A stretch of DNA of 32,285 nucleotides from an uncultured Eubacteriales bacterium (GCA_902775835.1 CACYNZ010000002.1:1-32285), one strand, 5' to 3'. Shown: positions 16,269 to 25,921, counted from the first letter of the stretch. Numbers and translations are program-made. Notes: generated by a model not told the origin, from the letters alone.

Positions 16269-18137
16269 TTACTCCACGGTCACGCTCTTGGCAAGATTCC
16301 GGGGCTTGTCCACGTCAAGCCCGCGGTTCACGCTGGTGTAATATCCCAGCAGCTGCAGAGGCACGACCGCCAGGGAAGAAACAAAATGCTCGTCCGTTCT
16401 GGGCACATACACCGTAAAATTGACGGAATCCTCCACCGCAAAATTGCCGTTGGTTGTCAGGCCCATGAGGTAGGCGCCCCGGGTCCGGCATTCCATCATA
16501 TTGGACACCGTCTTCTCATACACATGGCTCTGGGTCAGCACGCCGATCACCAGGGTTCCCTGTTCGATCAGGCTGATGGTGCCGTGCTTCAGCTCGCCTG
16601 CCGCATAGGCTTCGGAATGGATGTAGCTGATCTCCTTCATCTTCAGGCTGCCTTCCAGGCTGATGGCGTAATCCAGCTCCCGGCCGATGAAGAAGATGTC
16701 CCTGGCATTGGCGATCTTTGAAGAAAACCACTGCAGACGTTCCTTGTCCTCCAGAATCCGGCGGATCTTGTCCGGGATGGACCCGAGCTCTTCCAGAAAA
16801 TGCCCGTACTCGCCCTCGGATATGGTCCCCCGGGCACGCGCCGTTTCCACCGCCAGCACATCCACGGCAATGAGCTGCGCACTGTATGCCTTGGTGGTGG
16901 CCACGGCGATCTCGGGGCCCGCCAGGGTATACAGGACATGATCCGCTTCCCGGGCAATGGTGGACCCGATCACGTTGACAATGGCCAGGGTCAGGCATCC
17001 GCGCTCCCTGGCCACGCGCAGCGCCGCCAGACTGTCCGCCGTCTCCCCGGACTGGGAAATCACCACCACCAGCGTGTTTCCATGCACCGGAACGGACCGG
17101 TACCGGAATTCCGATGCCAGTTCCACGCGCACCGGGATCTGCGCCAGGTCCTCCATCACATACTGTCCGGCCATGCCCACATGCCAGGCCGATCCGCATG
17201 CCACCATAACGATCTGGTCCAGAGAACGGAGCACATCCTCCCCGAGCCCGGCCGCGCTCAGATCGATCTTTCCGTCCTTCACCAGCGAGTTCAGGGTATC
17301 CCGCACGGCTTCGGGCTGTTCATGGATTTCCTTGAGCATGAAATGCTCATACCCGCCCTTTTCAGCGGCTTCCGCGTCCCAAGTGATCTCCGTGGGCGGA
17401 ATCTCCACTTCGTCCCCGTTCAGGTCGTAGAACGTGACCGCGCCCGCGCGGATTCTCGCCGCCTGCAGGTTTCCGATATAGTACACGCTGCGCGTATGCC
17501 TGAGAATCGCGGGCACGTCCGAGGCGAGATAGGACGCCTCCCCGGCCGTGCCGATGATCAGCGGCGAATCCTTGCGCGCCGCAAAGATTTCATCCGGATA
17601 GTCCTTGAACATCAGCGCAAGCGCATAGCTGCCCTGCACGCGCACCATGGTCCGAGTAATGGCATCCACCGGCCCGATCCGGTATTTCTTGTAGTAATAG
17701 TCCACCAGCTTCACCACCACTTCCGTGTCGGTGTCGCTGTAAAAGACATACCCGTGGCGCAGAAGCTTTTCCTTCAGCTCCGCAAAGTTCTCAATGATCC
17801 CGTTGTGCACGCCCACCACGTCCGACTCCACCGCGCCCGAGGCGGAACCGGAACAGTTTCCGCTCACATGCGGGTGTGCATTGACCATGCTGGGATCCCC
17901 GTGTGTGGCCCAGCGCGTATGCCCGATCCCGCAGCAGCCCGGCAGTGCCCGGCCCTGGTCGGTCTTGTCCGCCAGGTGATAGAGCCTGCCTGTCGCCTTC
18001 ACCACTTCCGCCAGGGCTGTTCCGTTCCGGACCGCCAGTCCCGCCGAGTCATACCCCCGGTACTCCAGATGCGCCAGCCCTTCCAGAAGAATCGGGGCTG
18101 CCTGCTGTTTCCCGGTATATCCAACGATTCCGCACAA
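16269..18137 (-). CDS. glmS: Glutamine--fructose-6-phosphate aminotransferase (isomerizing)
   Basis: This 622-residue enzyme forms glucosamine 6-phosphate, the first step towards UDP-GlcNAc and cell wall. The glutaminase domain needs Cys directly after the initiator Met. The only codon giving that is TTG at 18137-18135, followed by CGIVGYTG. It lies 10 bases after GGGAGG, so I place the start there although the frame is open 24 codons further 5'. HTRWATHG, the glutamine-binding GNCSGS-GAVESDVVGVHNG region, two SIS sugar-isomerase domains (ISQSGETADSLAALR) and the C-terminal DKPRNLAKSVTVE are all present. A 5-bp hairpin (AGGCG-AAAA-CGCCT) spans ribosome binding site to start codon. It follows gltD after 84 bp and precedes pyrG by 12 bp. 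Confidence 0.95.
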   Translation of the reverse strand: MCGIVGYTGKQQAAPILLEGLAHLEYRGYDSAGLAVRNGTALAEVVKATGRLYHLADKTDQGRALPGCCGIGHTRWATHGDPSMVNAHPHVSGNCSGSASGAVESDVVGVHNGIIENFAELKEKLLRHGYVFYSDTDTEVVVKLVDYYYKKYRIGPVDAITRTMVRVQGSYALALMFKDYPDEIFAARKDSPLIIGTAGEASYLASDVPAILRHTRSVYYIGNLQAARIRAGAVTFYDLNGDEVEIPPTEITWDAEAAEKGGYEHFMLKEIHEQPEAVRDTLNSLVKDGKIDLSAAGLGEDVLRSLDQIVMVACGSAWHVGMAGQYVMEDLAQIPVRVELASEFRYRSVPVHGNTLVVVISQSGETADSLAALRVARERGCLTLAIVNVIGSTIAREADHVLYTLAGPEIAVATTKAYSAQLIAVDVLAVETARARGTISEGEYGHFLEELGSIPDKIRRILEDKERLQWFSSKIANARDIFFIGRELDYAISLEGSLKMKEISYIHSEAYAAGELKHGTISLIEQGTLVIGVLTQSHVYEKTVSNMMECRTRGAYLMGLTTNGNFAVEDSVNFTVYVPRTDEHFVSSLAVVPLQLLGYYTSVNRGLDVDKPRNLAKSVTVE

Positions 18138-18180
18138 GGCGTTTTCGCCTCCCTGTCTGCTTTTGACCTGTTTCCGGAAT

Positions 18181-18209
18181 ATCCTGACGTTCTGTCCACG
18201 GCATGTCAA
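18181..18209 (-). promoter_or_regulatory. Candidate internal promoter upstream of glmS
   Basis: A perfect -35 TTGACA (18204-18209, minus) is followed after 17 bp by a weak -10 CAGGAT (18181-18186); GGATAT two bases further is the alternative. It would let glmS-pyrG be expressed apart from the upstream nitrogen genes. Confidence 0.4.
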
Positions 18210-18221
18210 GGCGCAGACTGT

Positions 18222-19622
18222 TCAAAACGCGTTTTTTTGCTTCAGGAACGCATCCACTTCCCTGGCGCATGCCCGCCCGTCCGCCAGGGCGCGCACCACC
18301 AGGGACTGCCCGGTGCGCATGTCGCCCGCAGAAAACCATTTTCCGCCGAGGTTATAGCTCCCGTCCTGCGGCATCAGCCGGCCGCGCGCATCCGCTTTCA
18401 GGCCGAACGCGTCCAATGTCCCGCTTTCGCATCCCACAAACCCGGCCGCAATCAGGAGAAGATCGCAGGGCATTTCCTGTTCGCTGCCCGGCACACTCCG
18501 GTGATCCCGGTCCAGGCGCACGCATTCCACGGCGCAGACCCGTCCGTCTGCCCCGGTACGGATACGGCTGACCGTGGTCTCATAGATTCGGGGATCCGCC
18601 CCCTGCACGTACATGGCCTCCACCTGGCCGTAATCCGTACGCAGTATGCGCGGCCACTGCGGCCAGGGATTGCCCGGGGCACGCTTCCCGGGTGGCTCCG
18701 GCATCATTTCCAGCTGACGCACGGACGCGCAGCCCTGCCGCAATGCTGTGGCCACACAGTCATTGCCCGTGTCTCCGCCGCCGACCACCACCACATGCCT
18801 GCCCTGCGCAGATGCGCAGACTTCACCGGAAAGCAGCGCCCTGGTGGCCTGCGTCAGAAAATCCACCGCATACATGACGCCCTCCGCCGCGGCATGCTCC
18901 ACCGCAAGCGCTCTCGGTTTCCGGGCACCGCCGCAGAAGATCACCGCGTCCATGTCCGCCATCATCTCAGGCGCCGCCTCATTGCCTGTCCGGAACCGGA
19001 CGCCCTCTTCCTCCATCAGATGCACACGGCGCATGACCACTTCCTTGGGCAGCTTCATGTTCGGAATGCCGTACATCAGAAGCCCGCCGGGCAGATCCGC
19101 GCGCTCAAACACTTCCACGCTGTGCCCGGCCTGGTTCAGTGCATCCGCCGCCGCAAGCCCGGCCGGCCCGCTGCCGATCACCGCCGCCCGCTTTCCGGTG
19201 CGGCAATATGGCATCCGTGGCCGTACCCATCCCCGGCTGAAACCGGTTTCCATCAGGTACAGCTCATTGTCCCTGTTGGTCACCCCGTCATCAGCCAGAT
19301 TGCAGGCCTTTTCGCACAGCGCCGGGCACACGCGTCCGGTGAACTCCGGAAACGGCGCGGTGAGCAGCAGCCGCCTGAGTGCTTCCTGCTCCTGTCCCCG
19401 GTACAGAAGATCATTCCACTCCGGAATCAGGTTATGCAGCGGACAGCCGAAGTCCGACTGGCAATATGGCACGCCGCAGTCCATGCAGCGCGACGCCTGA
19501 CCGCGCCTGTTTACCGCCGTCAGGCTCTCATGCATGCCGTCATAATCCCGAAGCCGGTCCGGCACGCTGCGCCAGGCATTTTCGATCCTCGGCACTTCAA
19601 GAAAACCGGTTGCCTTACCCAT
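18222..19622 (-). CDS. gltD: Glutamate synthase small (beta) subunit
   Basis: This 466-residue FAD and iron-sulfur protein passes electrons from NAD(P)H to the large subunit. N-terminal cysteines C46, C49, C54, C60 (CMDCGVPYCQSDFGC) and C99, C103, C107 (GRVCPALCEKAC) build the [4Fe-4S] centres. GSGPAG at 150-155 starts the FAD Rossmann fold, and VVVVGGGDTGNDC is the NAD(P)H-binding motif. Naming follows E. coli; in Bacillus this subunit is called GltB. The start overlaps the last 8 bases of the large-subunit gene, so the two chains are translationally coupled. ATG at 19622 follows AAGGGGG at 8-9 bases. Confidence 0.96.
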   Translation of the reverse strand: MGKATGFLEVPRIENAWRSVPDRLRDYDGMHESLTAVNRRGQASRCMDCGVPYCQSDFGCPLHNLIPEWNDLLYRGQEQEALRRLLLTAPFPEFTGRVCPALCEKACNLADDGVTNRDNELYLMETGFSRGWVRPRMPYCRTGKRAAVIGSGPAGLAAADALNQAGHSVEVFERADLPGGLLMYGIPNMKLPKEVVMRRVHLMEEEGVRFRTGNEAAPEMMADMDAVIFCGGARKPRALAVEHAAAEGVMYAVDFLTQATRALLSGEVCASAQGRHVVVVGGGDTGNDCVATALRQGCASVRQLEMMPEPPGKRAPGNPWPQWPRILRTDYGQVEAMYVQGADPRIYETTVSRIRTGADGRVCAVECVRLDRDHRSVPGSEQEMPCDLLLIAAGFVGCESGTLDAFGLKADARGRLMPQDGSYNLGGKWFSAGDMRTGQSLVVRALADGRACAREVDAFLKQKNAF

Positions 19623-22600
19623 CGTGTCTTTCCCCCTTCAGGAATGCCAGGTACTCATCCGATATCACGGCCCGGAACTTTCCGATCCAGGTCCCGAACT
19701 CCGCGAGAATCTTCCGCGCCTTCTCCGAGCCTGTAAAATGCAGATGCATTTCCAGGAGCGCCTTCAGCTCCTCCGCCTGCTCCCCGCTGACCGGGTACAG
19801 TTTTACGTGGCCCGGATTCATATGCTCTTCAAGATGGCCGTCTTCATCCAGCACCCAGGCAATCCCGCCGCTCATGCCCGCGGCAAAGTTGGCGCCCACC
19901 GGCCCGAGAATGGCCACCCGGCCGCCTGTCATGTACTCGCAGCCGTGATCGCCCACACCTTCCACCACGCAGCAGGCGCCGGAATTGCGCACCGCAAAGC
20001 GCTCGCCCGCCATGCCGGCAATCAGTGCATGGCCTGAAGTGGCCCCGTACAGTGCCACGTTTCCGATCAGCGTGTCCTGTGCCCGCCATACACTGTCCAC
20101 CGGCGGGCACACCGCGATGGTGCCTCCGGACAGGCCCTTGCCCAGGTAGTCATTGGCCACGCCGTACAGTGTGATGGACTGGTTCCCGCACAGAAACGCG
20201 CCGAAGGACTGGCCGCCGCATCCCTGGGCCTGGATATGCCTTTCTCCCCTCAGCATGGTGCCGAACGCCCGGTCCGTGGTCGTCAGCTGCACATGGTCCT
20301 GGAAAAGGCGGACATCCGTGCGCTCCGCAAGATGAAAATCATGCTTTGCGTCCGCCCGGACATGCGTGTTCCTGGAAAAGCCCACAAGATCGGACAGATC
20401 CAGCTGCGCGTCCGCCTTCATTTTCAGCAGGTCGCTGCGGCCCACCAGCTCGTTCACGGTGCGTGCCCCGAGTCTCGCCATGATATGCCGCACCTGCTCC
20501 GCGATAAAGAGCATGAAGCGCTCCACATACTCCGGCTTTCCCTGAAACCGCCTGCGCAGTTCCGGATTCTGGGTGGCAATGCCGAACGGGCATGTGCCCA
20601 GATGGCAGACCCGCATCATCCGGCAGCCCATGGTAATCAGGGGCGCCGTGGCAAACCCGAACTCCTCCGCGCCGAGCAGCATGGCCACCATGACGTCATG
20701 CCCGGTCATGAGCTTTCCGTCCGTTTCCAGGGTAACCTTCTGCCGCAGCCGGTTCCTGCACAGCACCTGATGCGTTTCCGCCAGCCCGATCTCCCAGGGC
20801 AGGCCCGCATGATGCACGGAACTGAGCGGCGCCGCGCCGGTGCCGCCCTCGCCGCCGGAGATCAGGATTCCGCCTGCCCCGGCCTTGGCCACACCGCTGG
20901 CAATGGTGCCCACGCCCAGGGAGGAAACCAGCTTTACGGTAATCATTGCCTTTTCGTTGGCACACTGCAGGTCATAGATGAGCTCCGCCAGGTCTTCAAT
21001 GGAATAGATATCATGATGCGGCGGCGGGGAAATCAGGGAAATCCCGGGCGTGGAACAGCGCGTATCGGCCACACTCTTTGTCACCTTCGCGCCGGGCAGA
21101 TGCCCGCCCTCGCCGGGCTTTGCGCCCTGGGCCATCTTGATCTGGATCTCCCGGGCGGACTGCAGGTATGCCCGCGTCACGCCGAAGCGTCCGGACGCCA
21201 CCTGCTTGATCGCCGAGTTGAGGTCACTGCCATACCTCGCCGGCAGCTCCCCGCCTTCGCCGCTGTTGGATTTTGCGCCTAAATGGTTCATGGCCCTGGC
21301 CATGCATTCGTGGGCTTCCCGGGAAATGGAGCCGTAGCTCATGGCCCCGGTGCGGAACCTGCGCACAATCTCCGCGGCGCTCTCCACTTCCGAGAGCGGA
21401 ATTTCCCGGCAGGCGTCATAGCGGAAATCCAGCATGGAGCGGATGGTGCGCGGACCTTCCTGCTCCACGCGCGCGGCATAGCGCTCAAACATGGCCGGGT
21501 CACCATTCCATACGGCCTGCTGCAGCATATGAATGGTCTCCGGGGCATACAGATGCTCCTCCGCGCCTTCGCCGGTACGCAGCCGGTGCACGCCGGTGCC
21601 GGGCAGAGCGGGAACCGGACCCGAGAATGCCCTTTCATGGTGGAACCGCAGGTCCTTTTCCACCCGGTTCAGGTCCGTGCCGCCCAGCACACAGGGCGTA
21701 TTGGTGAAATACCGGTCCACAAACCGGCTGTCCAGGCCCACGCATTCAAACAGCTGAGCGCTCTGGTACGCCTGAAGCGTGGACACGCCCATCTTTGACG
21801 CAATCTTGAGCACGCCCGCCGTCAGCGCCCTGTCATAGGCGCGCACGGCATCCTCCGGCGTGCCCGGAATCCGGCCCTGCGCGCACATATCTTCCAGGCA
21901 TGCATGCGCCAGATACGGGTTCACGGCCCGGGCACCGTAGGCGATCAGGAGCGCCATCTGGTGCACGTCCCTCGGCTCACCGCTCTCCAGGATCACCGAC
22001 ACGGCCGTGCGCTTCCGGATCCGGATCAGGTGCTGCTCCAGCGCGGAAACCGCCAGAAGTGACGGAATGGCCAGATGTCCGCTGTCCACGCCCCGGTCTG
22101 AAAGGATCAGGATATTGACTCCGTCCAGGCATGCCTGATCGCATGCCGAAAACAGCCTGTCCACGGCTCCCTGAAGACTTTCTTCCTTTTCATAGACCAG
22201 GGAAAGAGCGCGCACGGAAAAAGCCGGATGCCGCATGCCGCGGATTCTGGCCAGTGCTTCCTCGGTCAGGACCGGCGACTTCAGCTCCAGAACCGTACAG
22301 TTGTCCGGTCCGTCCGAGAGCAGATTCCCGTCATCCCCGATATAGATGCTGCAGTCCGTCTTCACTTCCTCGCGCAGCGCGTCAATGGGCGGGTTGGTCA
22401 CCTGCGCGAAGCGCTGCCGGAAATAGTCGGACAGTCCCTGATGCGTTTTCGAAAGAACAGCCAGCGGCTCGTCCGCGCCCATGGACCCGATGGGCTCGCT
22501 CCCGTTCACGGCCATGGGCACCAGGATATTCTGCACATCCTCCCATGTATAATGAAAAGCCCGGCACAGCCGGCTGCGTTCTTCCTCATCCAGCGGCGCG

Positions 22601-23943
22601 GGCACCTGAGCCGCTTCACCCGCGTCCTCCAGGCGGATCAGATGGCGCATCCATTCCCCATAAGGCCGGGCCCTGGCATACCTCGTCTTGAGCTCCCGGC
22701 TTTCCAGCATTTCGCCCGTGTGCAGATCCGCTTCCAGCACGTCCCCGCTTTTCAGCTTCCAGCGCCTTATGATGTGCGCGTTTTCCTCAAACAGCACGCC
22801 GGCCTCCGAGGATAGAATCAGCCGCCGGTCATCCGTCAGCGCGCATCTCAGCGGCCGCAGTCCGTTCCGGTCCAGGGACGCACACACCACGTCCCCGTCG
22901 GAATACAGAATGGCCGCCGGTCCGTCCCAGGGCTCCATCATGGTGGCATAGTAGCGGTACAGGTCCCGCCAGGGCGTCTGCTCCTTCTCCCCCTGCCAGG
23001 GCTCCGGCAGCAGAATCATTCCGGCCAGCGGCAGCGGGAATCCGTTCATGGCCAGAAACTCCAGCGTGTTGTCCAGCATCTGGCTGTCGCTTCCGCCCTC
23101 GGTGACCACGGGCAGCACACGGGCCATGTCCGGGCCCAGCACCGCCGAGCGCATGGTCTCCTCCCGGGCCTTCATGCGGTCATGATTGCCGCGGATGGTA
23201 TTGATCTCCCCGTTGTGCAGAAGCATGCGCTGGGGATGTGCCTTGCTCCAGGAAGGAAAGGTATTGGTGGAGAACCGGGAATGCACCATGGCCATGGACG
23301 ACATATAGCGCACATCCTGCAGATCGTCGTAGAACGTGCGCAGCTGGCTTACCAGCATCATGCCCTTGTAGACAATGGTGCGGCAGGACAGGGAGCAGAC
23401 ATAGGTATCCGTATCCTGTTTTTCAAACACGCGGCGCAGCACATACAGCTTCCGGTCAAACTCCCTTTCTTCCCGGACCTGTTCCGGCCGCCCCAGAAAA
23501 CACTGGCGTATGCGCGGCATGCTGCGCCTTGCCCCGGCGCCCAGCTGGGCCGGGTGGCAGGGCACATCCCGCCAGCCCAGCACGGGAATGCCTTCGGACG
23601 CGGCGAGCTGTTCAAAGATCCGGCAGACATTCTGCACGCCCACCTCATCCTCCGGCAGGAAAAGCATGCCCACGCCGTACTCCCCGGGCCGGCCCAGGGC
23701 AATGCCCTCTTCCCGGGCCCACACTTCAAACAGGGCATGCGGAAGCTGAGTCATGATGCCTACGCCGTCGCCGGTGGTCTCAAGGGCATCGCTGCCCGCC
23801 CGGTGCGCCAGCCGCTCCACGATCGACAGGGCCTGATCCACCGTGCGGTGCGTCGCCCGGCATTTCAGGTCCACTATGGCGCCGACGCCGCAGCTTTCAT
23901 GCTCCAGTTCCTGGTGATACAGGGGATACTGCCGGTCCTGCAT
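19615..23943 (-). CDS. gltB: Glutamate synthase large (alpha) subunit
   Basis: This 1442-residue enzyme, slightly shorter than many, converts glutamine and 2-oxoglutarate to two glutamates. The type II glutaminase begins at Cys18 (HESCGVGAIVDL), so a 17-residue propeptide must be removed to free the nucleophile. The FMN-binding synthase domain includes KSNSGEGGELPARYG, AQGAKPGEGGHLPG and the [3Fe-4S] cysteines of CHLGTCPFGIATQ. The C-terminal GXGXG domain has YMTGGRVAILGPVGANFAAG. ATG at 23943 is 7 bases after GGAGG. The ATG two codons earlier (23949) is only 1 base from it, so the shorter start is chosen. It lies 2 bp after the ANTAR regulator stop and overlaps gltD by 8 bp. Confidence 0.96.
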   Translation of the reverse strand: MQDRQYPLYHQELEHESCGVGAIVDLKCRATHRTVDQALSIVERLAHRAGSDALETTGDGVGIMTQLPHALFEVWAREEGIALGRPGEYGVGMLFLPEDEVGVQNVCRIFEQLAASEGIPVLGWRDVPCHPAQLGAGARRSMPRIRQCFLGRPEQVREEREFDRKLYVLRRVFEKQDTDTYVCSLSCRTIVYKGMMLVSQLRTFYDDLQDVRYMSSMAMVHSRFSTNTFPSWSKAHPQRMLLHNGEINTIRGNHDRMKAREETMRSAVLGPDMARVLPVVTEGGSDSQMLDNTLEFLAMNGFPLPLAGMILLPEPWQGEKEQTPWRDLYRYYATMMEPWDGPAAILYSDGDVVCASLDRNGLRPLRCALTDDRRLILSSEAGVLFEENAHIIRRWKLKSGDVLEADLHTGEMLESRELKTRYARARPYGEWMRHLIRLEDAGEAAQVPAPLDEEERSRLCRAFHYTWEDVQNILVPMAVNGSEPIGSMGADEPLAVLSKTHQGLSDYFRQRFAQVTNPPIDALREEVKTDCSIYIGDDGNLLSDGPDNCTVLELKSPVLTEEALARIRGMRHPAFSVRALSLVYEKEESLQGAVDRLFSACDQACLDGVNILILSDRGVDSGHLAIPSLLAVSALEQHLIRIRKRTAVSVILESGEPRDVHQMALLIAYGARAVNPYLAHACLEDMCAQGRIPGTPEDAVRAYDRALTAGVLKIASKMGVSTLQAYQSAQLFECVGLDSRFVDRYFTNTPCVLGGTDLNRVEKDLRFHHERAFSGPVPALPGTGVHRLRTGEGAEEHLYAPETIHMLQQAVWNGDPAMFERYAARVEQEGPRTIRSMLDFRYDACREIPLSEVESAAEIVRRFRTGAMSYGSISREAHECMARAMNHLGAKSNSGEGGELPARYGSDLNSAIKQVASGRFGVTRAYLQSAREIQIKMAQGAKPGEGGHLPGAKVTKSVADTRCSTPGISLISPPPHHDIYSIEDLAELIYDLQCANEKAMITVKLVSSLGVGTIASGVAKAGAGGILISGGEGGTGAAPLSSVHHAGLPWEIGLAETHQVLCRNRLRQKVTLETDGKLMTGHDVMVAMLLGAEEFGFATAPLITMGCRMMRVCHLGTCPFGIATQNPELRRRFQGKPEYVERFMLFIAEQVRHIMARLGARTVNELVGRSDLLKMKADAQLDLSDLVGFSRNTHVRADAKHDFHLAERTDVRLFQDHVQLTTTDRAFGTMLRGERHIQAQGCGGQSFGAFLCGNQSITLYGVANDYLGKGLSGGTIAVCPPVDSVWRAQDTLIGNVALYGATSGHALIAGMAGERFAVRNSGACCVVEGVGDHGCEYMTGGRVAILGPVGANFAAGMSGGIAWVLDEDGHLEEHMNPGHVKLYPVSGEQAEELKALLEMHLHFTGSEKARKILAEFGTWIGKFRAVISDEYLAFLKGERHDG

Positions 23944-23945
23944 GC

Positions 23946-24491
23946 TCATTCCTCCAACTCTGCCCGTTCCTTCAGAATTCTTCTTGCCTCATCCGCCATC
24001 CTGAGCCCGTGCCCCATCGCGTGCTTCTGCAGCATCCGGTGCGCTTCCGGCTCGGAAATGCCCCTGGTGCGCATAAGCCAAGCCTTGGCCTGCTCCACCG
24101 CATCCCTGTCCGCGCCGGTGCGTCTGGGCATATGCATCTGGTGCATCTGCTCAAGCACGTTCACCGCGCCAAGCAGTGCCTGACCTGACACCGGCATGGC
24201 CAGGCGGAAGACCTCCGGACGCTCGCTCTTCTCCAGCACGGGCGGCCGGGCCACCAGCAGGATCCGGATTCTTTCCCCGTAGTCCCAGTACAGGTCATCC
24301 GCCTGGCATTCCGGCAGTTCCCCGAGAAGAATCACGATCCCGTCCTGGCATTCATTGATGCATCTTCTCAGTTCCCCGCCGTCCCCGACGCACCGGAACA
24401 CCGTGAAGCCGGAGGAAGCCAGCAGCCGGGCCACCTGTGTCCGCCGCTCTTCCGCCGCGCCTGCTATGATGATCCTGGCCACCGGTTTCAT
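23946..24491 (-). CDS. ANTAR-domain regulator with degenerate receiver, NitR-like
   Basis: This 181-residue protein has an N-terminal response-regulator-like fold (about 4-120). Its C-terminal ANTAR RNA-binding domain (about 128-175) is visible as VEQAKAWLMRTRGISEPEAH and RMADEARRIL. ANTAR proteins bind paired RNA hairpins and prevent transcription termination. The usual phospho-Asp of the receiver (LLD) is replaced by Gly57 in VILLGELP, so control by phosphorylation is unlikely. The order glnA, ANTAR gene, glutamate synthase matches the glnA-nitR-glt cluster described in solventogenic clostridia (from memory). It is 23 bp after glnA and 2 bp before gltB. The ATG at 24491 directly abuts GGGAG; GTG at 24482 is better spaced and may be the true start. 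Confidence 0.88.
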   Translation of the reverse strand: MKPVARIIIAGAAEERRTQVARLLASSGFTVFRCVGDGGELRRCINECQDGIVILLGELPECQADDLYWDYGERIRILLVARPPVLEKSERPEVFRLAMPVSGQALLGAVNVLEQMHQMHMPRRTGADRDAVEQAKAWLMRTRGISEPEAHRMLQKHAMGHGLRMADEARRILKERAELEE

Positions 24492-24514
24492 CTCCCTTCA
24501 CTTTTTTCTTCTGA

Positions 24515-25846
24515 TCAGTACATCACAAGGTAGCGGTCGATTTCCCAGCGGCTCACGTGGGTGCGGTAGGCATCCCATTCCTTTTCCTTGCCTTCCACGT
24601 ACTGACTCAGCACATGACTGCCCAGGCACTCACAGATCACCTCGTCCGCCTTCAGGCAGTCAATGGCTTCCCGCAGCGTGCCCGGAAGACTCCGGATGCC
24701 CCGCGCTTCCCGTGCCGCCTGGTCCATGGCGAAAATGTTCTCCGTAATTTCATCCGGCGGTGTCATGCCCTTTTCGATGCCGTCCAGGCCGGCGGCCAGA
24801 CACACCGCCATGTTCAGGTACGGGTTGCAGCTCGGGTCCGGGCACCGGAGTTCCACACGCGTTCCCATGCCGCGGGAAGCAGGAATGCGGATCAGGGCAC
24901 TGCGGTTGCTGGCGCTCCAGGCCAGATAGCATGGCGCCTCGTAACCGGGCACCAGACGCTTGTAACTGTTTACCAGCGGGTTCGTGACCGCCGCCATGCC
25001 CCGCACATGGGCCAGAATGCCGGCAATAAAGGCATAGGCTTCCGCGCTCAGACCCCGGCGGTCCGCCGGATCCGCGAACACGTTTTTCCCGTCCCGGAAC
25101 AGACTCATGTTGGTGTGCATGCCGCTGCCGTTGATGCCGAACACGGGCTTGGGCATGAACGTGGCATGCAGGCCGTTCTTCTGAGCCAGGGTCTTCACCG
25201 CCAGCTTGAAGGTCATGATGTTGTCCGCCGCGGTCAGGGCATCCGTATACTTGAAATCGATCTCATGCTGGCCCGCGGCCACCTCGTGATGGCTGGCCTC
25301 AATCTCAAATCCCATCTGCTCCAGCGTCATGCAGATTTCCCGGCGTGTGCTCTCCCCGTGATCCAGCGGACCCAGGTCGAAGTATCCCGCTTCATCGCCG
25401 GTGGTGGTGGTGGGCCGTCCTTTTTCATCCGTCTGGAAGAGGAAAAACTCCATCTCAGGACCCACGTTGAAGGAATATCCCATGTCCGCCGCCCGCTTGA
25501 GTTCCTTTTTCAGGACGCCCCGGGGATCGCCGGCAAAGGGCGTGCCGTCCGGGTTATACACATCACAGATCAGGCGGGCCACCTTGCCGTGCTGGGGACG
25601 CCAGGGCAGAATCGCAAAGGTGTCCAGGTCCGGCCGCAGATACTGATCGCTTTCATTGATGCGCACAAAGCCCTCAATGCTGCTTCCGTCGATCATGATC
25701 TGATTGTTCACAGCCTTCTCAATCTGGCTGGCAGTGATGGCCACATTCTTCATCTGACCGAAAATGTCCGTGAACTGCATGCGGATGAATTCCACATCGT
25801 CTTCCCGCACCATCCGGATAATCTCTTCTTTCGTGTATCTGCTCAT
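24515..25846 (-). CDS. glnA: Glutamine synthetase type I (alpha)
   Basis: This 443-residue enzyme condenses glutamate and ammonia with ATP. It has the GSI signatures [35 protein letters not shown] (metal ligands), [18 protein letters not shown] and [11 protein letters not shown]. The length and the lack of the extra region with an adenylylation Tyr place it in the GSI-alpha group of Bacillota. Activity there is controlled by feedback and protein partners rather than adenylylation. ATG at 25846 is 8 bases after GAGGAGG. Transcription starts from a near-consensus promoter and passes straight through a terminator-like hairpin. It heads the run glnA, ANTAR gene, gltB, gltD, glmS, pyrG. Confidence 0.97.
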   Translation of the reverse strand: MSRYTKEEIIRMVREDDVEFIRMQFTDIFGQMKNVAITASQIEKAVNNQIMIDGSSIEGFVRINESDQYLRPDLDTFAILPWRPQHGKVARLICDVYNPDGTPFAGDPRGVLKKELKRAADMGYSFNVGPEMEFFLFQTDEKGRPTTTTGDEAGYFDLGPLDHGESTRREICMTLEQMGFEIEASHHEVAAGQHEIDFKYTDALTAADNIMTFKLAVKTLAQKNGLHATFMPKPVFGINGSGMHTNMSLFRDGKNVFADPADRRGLSAEAYAFIAGILAHVRGMAAVTNPLVNSYKRLVPGYEAPCYLAWSASNRSALIRIPASRGMGTRVELRCPDPSCNPYLNMAVCLAAGLDGIEKGMTPPDEITENIFAMDQAAREARGIRSLPGTLREAIDCLKADEVICECLGSHVLSQYVEGKEKEWDAYRTHVSRWEIDRYLVMY

Positions 25847-25860
25847 GACGCTACCTCCTC

Positions 25861-25910
25861 AAAAAACAAAAAGGGCAGGGGAAATGTCCTTGGACATGAC
25901 CCCCTTGCCC
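25861..25910 (-). terminator. Terminator-like attenuator hairpin in the glnA leader
   Basis: On the minus strand this is a long interrupted stem followed by TTTTTGTTTTTT. The paired segments are GGGC/GCCC (25907-25910 with 25873-25876), AGGGG/CCCCT (25901-25905 with 25877-25881, one bulged base) and ATGTCC/GGACAT (25892-25897 with 25884-25889). It sits between the glnA promoter and the ribosome binding site, beginning only a few bases after the expected transcription start. It should stop most transcripts unless countered. Confidence 0.8.
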
Positions 25911-25921
25911 TATCTGGCGGG

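Noticed and set aside
18138..18221. glmS ribozyme upstream of glmS
   Set aside because: The gap is only 84 bp and shows a promoter-like element and a small hairpin, not the ribozyme core, which needs roughly 150-170 nt.
25861..25910. glnA leader hairpin as a canonical ANTAR target
   Set aside because: Known ANTAR targets are two hairpins with six-base loops having A first and G fourth. Here there is one hairpin with loop CCAAGG or smaller, so only its position supports the idea.
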